DNA of 8,006 bases, from assembly GCA_964564535.1 (NCBI GenBank), contig CAZMBH010000044.1:1-8006 (forward strand), read 5' to 3'. Shown one piece after another: positions 1 through 5,756 of the stretch (the stretch's first letter is position 1; the number at the start of each line of letters is the position of its first letter). The translations under genes and the position numbers were made by a program. The notes beneath the pieces are model-generated. The model did not search any database, was not told where the DNA came from, and worked only from the letters and a program-made list of their open reading frames with translations. The DNA comes from GWC2-37-13 sp964564535. Lineage in GTDB: Bacteria; Patescibacteriota; Microgenomatia; UBA1406; GWC2-37-13.

Positions 1-54
1 AGGCGAGGTATGATGAGAAACGGAACAAATTGTTACATTGTTAAATTGTTTCAT
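1..54 (-). CDS. N-terminus of a minus-strand gene, possibly glutamyl-tRNA reductase-like (partial)
   Basis: Reading leftward from an ATG at 54, 18 codons stay open to the window edge (MKQFNNVTICSVSHHTSP). The hydrophobic strand followed by SHHTSP resembles the start of glutamyl-tRNA reductase (HemA), whose first strand ends in a (N/S)H(K/H)TAP-type motif; that enzyme reduces glutamyl-tRNA to glutamate-1-semialdehyde in tetrapyrrole synthesis. Support for a real gene comes mainly from the near-consensus minus-strand promoter at 83-111, which would give a leader of roughly 20 nt. No Shine-Dalgarno sequence is visible. Eighteen residues cannot fix the family, so the HemA reading is a guess; that some gene starts here is more likely than not. 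Confidence 0.35.
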   Translation of the reverse strand, partial: MKQFNNVTICSVSHHTSP

Positions 55-77
55 GGTTAATTAAATATATTAACGTG

Positions 78-89
78 TTATCATGATAA
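78..89. repeat. Perfect 12-bp palindrome, possible operator
   Basis: TTATCATGATAA is its own reverse complement. It covers the -10 box of the leftward promoter, the usual position of a repressor site. Which protein binds is unknown; the adjacent TrpR-like protein is a candidate by proximity only. Confidence 0.45.
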
Positions 90-111
90 TATATAGATAT
101 TAATTTGTCAA
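83..111 (-). promoter_or_regulatory. Near-consensus sigma-70 promoter firing leftward
   Basis: On the minus strand TTGACA (111 to 106) is a perfect -35 box. It is followed by a 17-bp spacer and TATCAT (88 to 83), a 5/6 match to the -10 consensus. Transcription would start near 76, about 20 nt before the ATG at 54. The -35 lies inside the 103-119 palindrome and the -10 inside the 78-89 palindrome, so repressor control is plausible. Confidence 0.6.
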
Positions 112-119
112 GGACAAAT
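103..119. repeat. Inverted repeat ATTTGTC-aag-GACAAAT, possible operator
   Basis: Two perfect 7-bp arms (103-109 and 113-119) are separated by 3 bp. They overlap the -35 hexamer of the leftward promoter at 106-111. A third copy of the half-site, TAATTTGTC, recurs at 136-144 in the same orientation as 101-109. The arrangement fits a dimeric regulator site with an extra half-site. Confidence 0.5.
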
Positions 120-145
120 ATGATTTGCTTTTATTTAATTTGTCC
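112..145. repeat. 8-bp inverted repeat GGACAAAT ... ATTTGTCC
   Basis: GGACAAAT (112-119) and ATTTGTCC (138-145) are perfect complements separated by 18 bp. The left arm is shared with the 103-119 palindrome, so it can pair with either neighbour. This could be a spaced operator pair or alternative hairpins if transcribed. Confidence 0.4.
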
Positions 146-148
146 GAA

Positions 149-218
149 GACCCCGTATACGCGCTCTTGCGACGCGAGGACGTAGACCTCGGGAGCAAGT
201 AAGCGTTATACTGGGATC
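149..218. repeat. GC-rich 70-nt imperfect hairpin of unknown role
   Basis: The arms fold back almost along their full length. 149-154 faces 213-218 with one mismatch, 155-159 pairs with 207-211, 160-162 with 203-205, 166-170 with 195-199, and a terminal stem 175-179/187-191 (CGAGG/CCTCG) closes a 7-nt loop. Single-base bulges (T206, T212) and small internal loops interrupt it. The stretch is far richer in GC than its surroundings and ends just 3 bp before the extended -10 of the next gene. It could be a small structured RNA, a REP-like palindromic element or a terminator-like insulator. No U-run follows directly on either strand, and nothing identifies it as a tRNA. Confidence 0.5.
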
Positions 219-221
219 AAG

Positions 222-230
222 TGATATAAT
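222..230 (+). promoter_or_regulatory. Extended -10 promoter giving a leaderless mRNA
   Basis: TGATATAAT is a perfect extended -10 (TGnTATAAT). It is followed by exactly 6 bp (aattac) and then the ATG at 237, so transcription should begin at or next to the start codon. No good -35 is seen 17 bp upstream, which is usual for extended -10 promoters. The same layout recurs at 2386-2394. Confidence 0.65.
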
Positions 231-236
231 AATTAC

Positions 237-524
237 ATGTCAACATATCAAAGTTATAAACCAAAAAATGATAAGGAAAAGTTTTTAGCAAAAGCCTTCT
301 TGAAATTAAAGACAGAACAAGAAGTGGCTAACTTTTTAAGAGATATCTTAACAATTAAAGAACTTGAAGAATTTGCAAATAGACTCGAAATGGCTAAATT
401 ATTAAAACAAGGTTTGTCATACAAAGTTATAGCTAAAAAACTCAAAGTTTCAACGACAACGGTGACTCGAACAGCCCATTGGCTATTTCGAGGGTGCGGG
501 GGCTACGAAAAAGTGCTAAAATAA
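237..524 (+). CDS. TrpR-like DNA-binding protein, YerC/YecD family
   Basis: This 95-residue all-helical protein belongs to the TrpR-related YerC/YecD family of small putative transcription regulators. The diagnostic block FLRDILTIKELEEFANRLEMAKLL (about 33-56) is followed by a helix-turn-helix at 61-83 (SYKVIAKKLKVSTTTVTR and on), ending in the typical WL..GCGGY tail. It lacks evidence of the tryptophan-binding role of true TrpR, and the ligand of this family is not established. It heads an operon with a sigma factor 5 bp downstream, so it may autoregulate or control the sigma/membrane module. Its promoter predicts a leaderless transcript. The start is fixed by that promoter and by family length. 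Family assignment is firm; the regulated target is unknown. Confidence 0.9.
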   Translation: MSTYQSYKPKNDKEKFLAKAFLKLKTEQEVANFLRDILTIKELEEFANRLEMAKLLKQGLSYKVIAKKLKVSTTTVTRTAHWLFRGCGGYEKVLK

Positions 525-529
525 GGACT

Positions 530-1084
530 ATGGATATCCAGAAAGAGGAGAAATTGCTGTTAGAAAGGATAATCAAGCGTGATGATAAAGCCCTTTTCTT
601 TGTTTATAAAAAATATCAACCTTCAATTTTCAAGTTTGTCCGGTCTCAAATCAACAACTATCAGTTAGCCGAAGAACTGACCCAGGATATTTTCATTGAT
701 TTTATTGAAGCTCTCCGTGACTTCCGCTTTCAGTCCTCGATAAAGACCTTTTTGTTTTCGATCGCCAAACACAAGGTAGTCGATCAAATAAGAAAGAAAA
801 AAATAAAGAACATTCTTTTTTCCCGGATACCCTCATTTATCGTCGAAAGCCTAAAGGTGGTTTTTATTGACGAAGAGATTGATAAAAAAGAATTACAGAC
901 AAAAATATCCAAGGTGATTGACTCTCTTCCGAATGATTATCAGATAATACTACGACTAAGGTACATAGATGGTATCAGGATCAAAGAGATTTCGGAAAAG
1001 TTAAGATTAAATTTTAAAGCGACTGAAAGTTTGCTATTTAGAGCCAGAAAAAGTTTTATTAAGGTATTTAAAAACGAAATATGA
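530..1084 (+). CDS. ECF-type RNA polymerase sigma-70 family factor
   Basis: This 184-residue protein has the two-domain layout of extracytoplasmic-function sigma factors, which direct RNA polymerase to alternative promoters. Region 2 spans about residues 20-91, with LAEELTQDIFIDFIEAL and the TFLFSIAKHKVVDQIRKKK segment that contacts the -10. A linker of about 30 residues follows, then region 4 at about 122-182 with a helix-turn-helix (LPNDYQIILRLRYIDGIRIKEISEKL). I chose the ATG at 530 because the region 2 alignment starts just after it and an AAGGA overlaps the stop of the upstream gene; the longer in-frame ATG at 479 would add 17 arginine-rich residues lying inside the upstream gene. It overlaps the next gene by ATGA, suggesting translational coupling to a membrane protein that could act as its anti-sigma. 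Confidence 0.9.
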   Translation: MDIQKEEKLLLERIIKRDDKALFFVYKKYQPSIFKFVRSQINNYQLAEELTQDIFIDFIEALRDFRFQSSIKTFLFSIAKHKVVDQIRKKKIKNILFSRIPSFIVESLKVVFIDEEIDKKELQTKISKVIDSLPNDYQIILRLRYIDGIRIKEISEKLRLNFKATESLLFRARKSFIKVFKNEI

Positions 1085-1314
1085 ACAGAATGAACTTAAG
1101 AATGAAGCAAAAATTAAATGAAGTTTTTTTTGTTGAACCAAACGATCTGGGCACAGGTTTTTTGACAAATTACTTCCGGAAGTTCACCGCTTATTTAAAA
1201 GTAGTTCCGTTTATATACATAATTCCAATTTCCTTATTTGTTTCCTTTTTTTTGTATTTTGTTTTCGGAAGATTTTTGATTAAATTGGTCACAGTTCTTC
1301 AATATGGATTTTAA
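1081..1314 (+). CDS. Small single-pass membrane protein, candidate anti-sigma partner
   Basis: I do not recognise this 77-residue protein. Residues 1-40 are polar and basic and probably cytoplasmic. About 41-63 form a strong hydrophobic helix (VVPFIYIIPISLFVSFFLYF), and a short hydrophobic tail follows that may be a second partial helix. There are no Cys or His residues, so the zinc anti-sigma motif (HxxxCxxC) is absent. It starts on the ATGA that ends the sigma factor gene and overlaps the following membrane protein by 11 bp, so the three are probably made together. Position and topology fit a minimal membrane anti-sigma factor, but sequence does not prove it. An in-frame ATG at 1090 is an alternative start; the ATGA coupling favours 1081. 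Confidence 0.7.
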   Translation: MNRMNLRMKQKLNEVFFVEPNDLGTGFLTNYFRKFTAYLKVVPFIYIIPISLFVSFFLYFVFGRFLIKLVTVLQYGF

Positions 1315-1896
1315 GAAAATACTGGTGAATTTATTATCTTCATTTTTATTAATCTTCAACCGTTTTGTCGGCTTGATTTTAAATCCGTATAAAACAATGA
1401 GGAAGATCAGTTTAGAAAAAGATTATTATCAGCCAGCGCTTATAATCGGAATAATTTTTCTATATTTTAAGTTTATATATTATCTCCGCGATAAAGTATA
1501 TCCGGCAACGCTGGTATATATTCTATTTATTATTAATTTTCTGCTAACAGTTTTGTTCTTTTATTTTTTATCCGGTATATTCAGTAAAAACAAAAAGGAA
1601 ATTACTTTCCGCAGTTTCTTTTTCACTTTTTCCTATTCGCTTCTACCGACTTTAATCTGGTTTCTGACAACCTCGATCCTTTATATATTTATTACCCCGC
1701 CAAGATCATTCTCAATTTTAGGAAAAGGATTTAGTATATTCTTTACCGCCTATTCAATAAGTATTTTAATTTGGAAGCTGATCTTGATGTATCTGGCTAT
1801 TAGATTTTCTTCAAAGCAGAATTTTTTTAGAATAATTTATATGATGATCTTTTATCTGATGTGGTTTATTCCTTATTCAATATTTCTGTACTACTT
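1304..1896 (+). CDS. Yip1-like multi-pass membrane protein (3' end lost in assembly gap)
   Basis: The 197 visible residues contain about five hydrophobic segments, near 45-61, 68-93, 104-130, 143-167 and 175-197. The N-terminal amphipathic stretch with NPYKTMRKIS resembles bacterial Yip1-domain proteins, which often begin with a membrane-proximal (T/N)P..t...I motif, and the F.Y.LLP segment near 110-116 also fits. The function of bacterial Yip1 proteins is not established. It overlaps the upstream 77-residue gene by 11 bp and appears to be the last visible member of the regulator/sigma operon. The open frame continuing to 2002 runs through N bases and is not real; the true C-terminus lies in the gap. 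Family call moderate, membrane location strong. Confidence 0.7.
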
Positions 1897-1996
1897 NNNN
1901 NNNNNNNNNNNNNNNNNNNNNNNNNNNNNNNNNNNNNNNNNNNNNNNNNNNNNNNNNNNNNNNNNNNNNNNNNNNNNNNNNNNNNNNNNNNNNNNN
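1897..1996. other. Assembly gap, exactly 100 N
   Basis: One hundred consecutive N bases, the conventional placeholder for a scaffold join of unknown size. Two convergent genes lose their 3' ends here, so the missing DNA holds both C-termini and possibly a shared terminator or further genes. Confidence 0.98.
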
Positions 1997-2379
1997 ATAT
2001 AATCAATTTCATGTTCGGTAAAAATACTATTTGGATCTTTGGCTTTATAATAGAATTTGCCTAAATAATTTGGAATACTTTTTAGTCCTGATCCGTCAAT
2101 ATTCCATTCACGTTTTAACGTTTCGTTAATTGCATCTTCGTCAGTTAGCAAAACGTCATGAACATAAATTTGATGTGAAGAAAATGTTAAATCAAAATAT
2201 CCATCAAAAGCTAAGTGTCTACGATGTTGAAGAACGATTTTACCATCATATATTAATATCATCGTAAAACCGCGATGAAGAATTCCTGATTTGTGAGCTT
2301 CCCATCTTTCAACCCTTTTAATAATATTATCTTCTCTATCAACTTCGGCGAGAAACAACTCTTTTTTATAGTAATCCAT
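1997..2379 (-). CDS. idi: Isopentenyl-diphosphate isomerase type I-like Nudix protein, catalytic Cys replaced by Ser (partial)
   Basis: The 127 visible residues match the type I IPP isomerase fold, which interconverts IPP and DMAPP. The metal ligands expected from E. coli Idi (H25, H32, H69, E114, E116) have counterparts here: H29 and H35 in AHKSGILHRGF, H69 in SSHQ, and E122 and E124 in TEHEIDY. The catalytic cysteine (C67 in E. coli, in CGHP/CSHP) is Ser67 here, and the usual Pro after the His is Gln. The Nudix box is degenerate (EDAINETLKREWNIDG), as is normal for isomerases. I chose the ATG at 2379 because an extended -10 lies exactly 6 bp upstream; a TTG start at 2400 would lie upstream of that promoter. 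It is divergent from the mevalonate operon. The C-terminus is in the gap. It may be an atypical isomerase or a related Nudix hydrolase. Confidence 0.75.
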
Positions 2380-2385
2380 GAGCAA

Positions 2386-2394
2386 ATTATAACA
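2386..2394 (-). promoter_or_regulatory. Extended -10 promoter giving a leaderless mRNA for the isomerase-like gene
   Basis: On the minus strand TGTTATAAT is a perfect extended -10, followed by 6 bp (ttgctc) and the ATG at 2379. Spacing is identical to that at 222-237. Transcription should begin on the A of the start codon. No convincing -35 lies 17 bp upstream. Confidence 0.65.
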
Positions 2395-2438
2395 TGGCAA
2401 TGTGAATGATTTATGTATTTATTTCGACTAATTAATAC
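2395..2438 (+). promoter_or_regulatory. Promoter region of the mevalonate operon (boxes weak)
   Basis: The divergent spacer between the isomerase-like gene and HMG-CoA reductase is only 59 bp and must hold the operon promoter. ACTAAT at 2427-2432 lies 6 bp before the ATG but matches the -10 in only 4 of 6 bases; TATGTA at 2412-2417 is an alternative. No -35 or Shine-Dalgarno is clear. Confidence 0.35.
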
Positions 2439-3563
2439 ATGAACCTCAAAGATTTTAAAACGACAAAAGAAAGACGGACCTTTTTGGAAAATGAACTAAA
2501 AATAAAACTGGAGAACGTCACTAAAGTTCACGTTGATGATGAGAAAACAGTCCATTGTGAAAACTTAATCGGGTCAACCACCTTACCCTTAGGAATCACA
2601 GGACCGATATCAATTAAGAATGAAGAGTTAAGAGTTAAGAATTATTATGTCCCACTTGCCACAACTGAGGGGGCATTGGTGGCTTCGGTTAATAGGGGGT
2701 TTAAAGCGATTAATCTTTCTGGAGGGACGACATCATTTGTTGAAAACGTTGGTGTAACGAGGGGGCCGGTCTTTGAAACATCCGGCCTTGCAGAAAGTTT
2801 TAAATTGAAAAAATGGCTGGATGAAAATTTTGACCTTATTAAAAACGAAGCGAAAAAAACTTCCACCCACCTAAAATTAAAAAAATTAGGAGTAAGAATT
2901 GCCGGCACTTATGTCTATGCGAGATTTTATTTTGACACCCAAGACGCAATGGGTATGAACATGGTAACGATCGCTACGGAAAAAATTTCTCAATTTATTC
3001 AAAAAAATACCGATATTAAATGTCTGGCGGTCAGCGGTAATTTTTGCATCGATAAAAAACCAGCCTGGTTGAATTTTGTTGCCGGTCGGGGTAAAAAAGT
3101 TTCGGCCGAAGTTATTTTAAAAAAAGAAGTAGTTAAAGAAATATTAAAGACAACCCCGGAGAAATTTTTTGAAGTTTGGTTAGCCAAATGTATGATCGGA
3201 TCAGCCATGAGCGGCTCCTTGGGATTTAACGCCCATTTTGCCAATATCGTTGCGGCTTTCTACGGAGCCACTGGCCAGGATTTAGCTCATGTAGTTGAGG
3301 GGAGTATGGGATTGACTACGTGCAAAGTTTTAAAAAATGGAAATTTATACGTTTCGGTTTATTTACCGGCGGTAATGATTGGCACCGTTGGAGGAGGAAC
3401 AAAACTAAAAACAAAGCAAGAGGCGCTATCAATAATTGGTGCGAAAAGTTCAATGGAACTTGCAGAAGTATTGGGAAGTGCGGTCCTGGCCGGAGAGATC
3501 TCCCTACTGGCTTCACTTTCAGAAGGCACTTTGGCAGAAACCCATCAGAAGCTAGGACGTTAA
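2439..3563 (+). CDS. hmgA: HMG-CoA reductase, class I
   Basis: This 374-residue enzyme reduces HMG-CoA to mevalonate, normally with NADPH, the committing step of the pathway. It consists of the soluble catalytic core only, without a membrane anchor. Motifs in order are ENLIGSTTLPLG (41-52), ATTEGALVASVNRG (74-87) with catalytic Glu77, the cofactor-site DAMGMNM (169-175), SGNFCIDKKP with Lys206, GQD with Asp281, GTVGGGT (315-321), and His369 near the C-terminus. DAMGMNM and GTVGGGT are hallmarks of class I (archaeal and eukaryotic) enzymes rather than the class II form common in bacteria. It opens the operon, 21 bp ahead of HMG-CoA synthase. A heptamer tandem repeat lies within codons 59-70. 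Identification is very secure. Confidence 0.97.
   Translation: MNLKDFKTTKERRTFLENELKIKLENVTKVHVDDEKTVHCENLIGSTTLPLGITGPISIKNEELRVKNYYVPLATTEGALVASVNRGFKAINLSGGTTSFVENVGVTRGPVFETSGLAESFKLKKWLDENFDLIKNEAKKTSTHLKLKKLGVRIAGTYVYARFYFDTQDAMGMNMVTIATEKISQFIQKNTDIKCLAVSGNFCIDKKPAWLNFVAGRGKKVSAEVILKKEVVKEILKTTPEKFFEVWLAKCMIGSAMSGSLGFNAHFANIVAAFYGATGQDLAHVVEGSMGLTTCKVLKNGNLYVSVYLPAVMIGTVGGGTKLKTKQEALSIIGAKSSMELAEVLGSAVLAGEISLLASLSEGTLAETHQKLGR
2612..2646 (+). repeat. Heptamer tandem repeat inside the HMG-CoA reductase gene
   Basis: Five consecutive 7-mers in register: aattaag, aatgaag, agttaag, agttaag, aattatt. The middle pair is identical, the first two differ by one or two bases and the last is degenerate. 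They encode about residues 59-70, a variable loop just before the ATTEG catalytic motif. Since 7 is not a multiple of 3, successive units are read in different frames. Confidence 0.6.
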
Positions 3564-3584
3564 CTATTTTAATTAATAAATTTT

Positions 3585-4607
3585 ATGGTCGGTATTGTTT
3601 CATACGGCTTTTACATTCCCAAGTACAGAATCAAAACTGAAGAGATTGCTAATGTTTGGGGTAAAAATTCTGAAGATGTCAAAAAATCTTTATTAATAAA
3701 TGAGAAGGCGGTTGCCGGAGTTGATGAAGATTCTCTGACAATGGCTTTTGAGTCTGCCTCATCAGCTTTATCAGATATAAGGATAGATAAAAGTCAGATC
3801 GAAGTAGTTTTGTTCGGCTCTGAGACCCATCCCTATGCTGTGAACCCGGCTTCAACAATATTGGCAGAATTTTTAGGTATAGAGAAAAATTACTTAGCTT
3901 ATGATACGGAATTTGCCTGCAAGGCGGCCACAGGCGCAGTTATTTCTGCGCAGGCTTTAATCAAGTCTGGGTACAGCGATTATGCTTTGGTTACTGGTTC
4001 TGACAAGGGAATGGGTAAAACCCATGACACTTTGGAATATACAGCCGCCTCAGGATCAGTTTCGCTTCTTTTGGGAAAAGATGATCTGATTTTAGAAATT
4101 GTTGATATGGAATCTTTTTCTTCAGATACTCCTGATTTTTGGCGGAGAGAAGGAATCCGCTATCCGTCACACGGTGGAAGATTCAGCGGAAAGCCCTCAT
4201 ATTTTTATCATATAGAGTCATCAGCCAAAAGTTTATTTAAAAAAACCGGTTTGAAACCTGCCGATTTTGCTTTCGGCGTTTTTCATATGCCTAATGGAAA
4301 ATTTCCCATCCAGGTTGCCGGCTCACTGGGTTTTAACTTTCCTCAAATTCAAGATTCACTGGTCGTTAACTACCTTGGCAACTCTTATTCAGCATCAGCA
4401 CTAATGGGATTGATGCCGGTTTTGGAAAAGGCAAAGACAGGAGATCTGATTTTTCTTTGCTCTTATGGGTCCGGGGCCGGGAGCGATAGTTTTGTTTTGA
4501 AAGTTACCAAAAATTTGGATAAAAGAAGAAAAGAATTTAAGACGATTGTTGATAATAAAAAATATATAAATTATCCGGCTTATTTAAAGGCGATGGAGAT
4601 GATATGA
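3585..4607 (+). CDS. HMG-CoA synthase, archaeal type
   Basis: This 340-residue member of the thiolase superfamily condenses acetyl-CoA with acetoacetyl-CoA to HMG-CoA. The start MVGIVSYGFYIPKYRI is typical of archaeal HMG-CoA synthases. The catalytic triad is readable: Glu80 in GSETHPYAVNPAS, the acylated nucleophile Cys112 in DTEFACKAATGA, and His234 in FHMPNGKFP; these nearly match the numbering of the S. aureus enzyme (79/111/233). YGSGAGSD (294-301) closes the fold. It is followed by thiolase through an ATGA overlap at 4604-4607 and then by DUF35, the gene set of the archaeal thiolase/synthase complex, so substrate channeling is likely. No Shine-Dalgarno precedes the ATG; the start rests on family alignment. 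Identification is very secure. Confidence 0.96.
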   Translation: MVGIVSYGFYIPKYRIKTEEIANVWGKNSEDVKKSLLINEKAVAGVDEDSLTMAFESASSALSDIRIDKSQIEVVLFGSETHPYAVNPASTILAEFLGIEKNYLAYDTEFACKAATGAVISAQALIKSGYSDYALVTGSDKGMGKTHDTLEYTAASGSVSLLLGKDDLILEIVDMESFSSDTPDFWRREGIRYPSHGGRFSGKPSYFYHIESSAKSLFKKTGLKPADFAFGVFHMPNGKFPIQVAGSLGFNFPQIQDSLVVNYLGNSYSASALMGLMPVLEKAKTGDLIFLCSYGSGAGSDSFVLKVTKNLDKRRKEFKTIVDNKKYINYPAYLKAMEMI

Positions 4608-5755
4608 ATTATATAACAGGGTACTACACGACAAAATTCGGGGAGCTTTGGGAAAAGTCGCTATTTGATCTGGTAAAAGAAGCGATTACGGGAGTTTTAA
4701 AACAAACTAATTTGAGCAACAAACAGATTGACGCGGTTTTTTTCGGCAATATGCTGGCAGGCGTTTTAGAAAACAATCTCCATTCTCCGTCAAAAATTGC
4801 AGAAATTTTAAAAGTAAATATTCCAATTTATAGAGCTGAGGCAGCTTGTGCTTCTGGTGGAGCTGCTTTTAATTTAGCTAAGAGTTATCTTGATTCAAAT
4901 CGTAATAAAAACGTCCTTGTTATTGGGGCCGAAAAAATGACCGATTATTCTCCGGAAGAGGCTATTACGGGATTGTCAGCAGCCGCATCAGGAGAAGAAC
5001 AGGAAGCAGGTCTGACTTTCTCCGGTCTTTATGCAATGATCGCCAACTATTATTTAGAAAAATATTCCTATTCAGAAAAAAATTTAGCCTATGTTTCAGT
5101 AAAAAATCATTATCACGGGAGCTTAAATGATAAGGCTCAGTTCAGAAGAAAGATCACCGTCGAAGATGTTTTAAAAAGCGCTTATGTATCCTATCCGTTA
5201 AAGGTTCTCGACTCTTCACCAATATCAGATGGCGCTTCAGCAGTAATTATGACTAATAATCCTGATTTGCTAAAAAAACAAAAATACAAAGTATCGGTTT
5301 TAGCTTCGGAAGTGGCAACCGACACGATCTCTTTAAAGGAAAGAAAAAACATTGACGAAATTTTGGCAACGAAAATTGCTGCCAATAATGCTTTTAAAAA
5401 CGCAAAAATTGATCGGATCGATATAAATGTAGCCGAAGTTCACGACTGTTTTTCAATCGCCGAAATTTTAGCAATGGAAGATTTAGGATTCTGGAAGAAA
5501 GGCGCCGGCGGAAAAAACATCACCCAACAACCGACTATGTTTGGAAACGGAGGAAATTTGATCGTCAATACTTCCGGAGGTTTGAAAGCGGCCGGTCATC
5601 CGGTTGGGGCAACAGGGATAAAACAGATAGGAGAAATTTTTTTACAGCTAACCGGACAGGCGGAGAAAAGACAGGTTAAAAATGTTAAATATGGATTAGC
5701 TCACAACGTCGGAGGATCTGGGGGTACAGCTGTTGTTACAATTTTAGGCAATTAA
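4604..5755 (+). CDS. Acetoacetyl-CoA thiolase, archaeal/SCP2-like
   Basis: This 383-residue thiolase joins two acetyl-CoA molecules to acetoacetyl-CoA, the first pathway step. The nucleophile is Cys82 in AEAACASGGAA. HDCF (280-283), GGLKAAGHPVGATG with His332, and the C-terminal AHNVGGSGG (366-374) identify the archaeal/SCP2-type subfamily rather than the bacterial PhaA/AtoB type. A GGAG at 4595-4598, five bases before the ATG, is the clearest Shine-Dalgarno in the operon and lies inside the synthase gene, so initiation is coupled to it. In archaea this thiolase forms a complex with HMG-CoA synthase bridged by DUF35, which helps drive the unfavourable condensation; the gene order here supports the same arrangement. 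Secure call. Confidence 0.95.
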   Translation: MNYITGYYTTKFGELWEKSLFDLVKEAITGVLKQTNLSNKQIDAVFFGNMLAGVLENNLHSPSKIAEILKVNIPIYRAEAACASGGAAFNLAKSYLDSNRNKNVLVIGAEKMTDYSPEEAITGLSAAASGEEQEAGLTFSGLYAMIANYYLEKYSYSEKNLAYVSVKNHYHGSLNDKAQFRRKITVEDVLKSAYVSYPLKVLDSSPISDGASAVIMTNNPDLLKKQKYKVSVLASEVATDTISLKERKNIDEILATKIAANNAFKNAKIDRIDINVAEVHDCFSIAEILAMEDLGFWKKGAGGKNITQQPTMFGNGGNLIVNTSGGLKAAGHPVGATGIKQIGEIFLQLTGQAEKRQVKNVKYGLAHNVGGSGGTAVVTILGN

Positions 5756-5756
5756 T

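Noticed and set aside
149..218. tRNA gene in the GC-rich hairpin
   Set aside because: The segment forms one long stem rather than a cloverleaf and has no T-arm GTTC-type motif or plausible anticodon arm.
254..445. Minus-strand open frames opposite coding genes (254-445, 2645-2908, 2999-3244, 3316-3516, 5191-5385, 6523-6813, 7623-7820)
   Set aside because: All lie antisense to genes with clear conserved motifs and show only low-complexity translations.
479..529. Longer start for the sigma factor at 479
   Set aside because: It lies inside the TrpR-like gene and adds 17 basic residues with no counterpart in ECF factors; 530 has an AAGGA just upstream and fits region 2.
1897..2064. Open frames reading through the N block on both strands
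   Set aside because: N bases cannot encode a known stop, so these extensions are artefacts of the gap.
2380..2400. TTG start at 2400 for the isomerase-like gene
   Set aside because: The added codons contain the extended -10 box itself, so the ATG at 2379 is better supported.
3320..3640. 106-codon plus-strand open frame across the HMG-CoA reductase/synthase junction
   Set aside because: It is out of frame with two well-conserved enzymes and has no recognisable domain or start signal.
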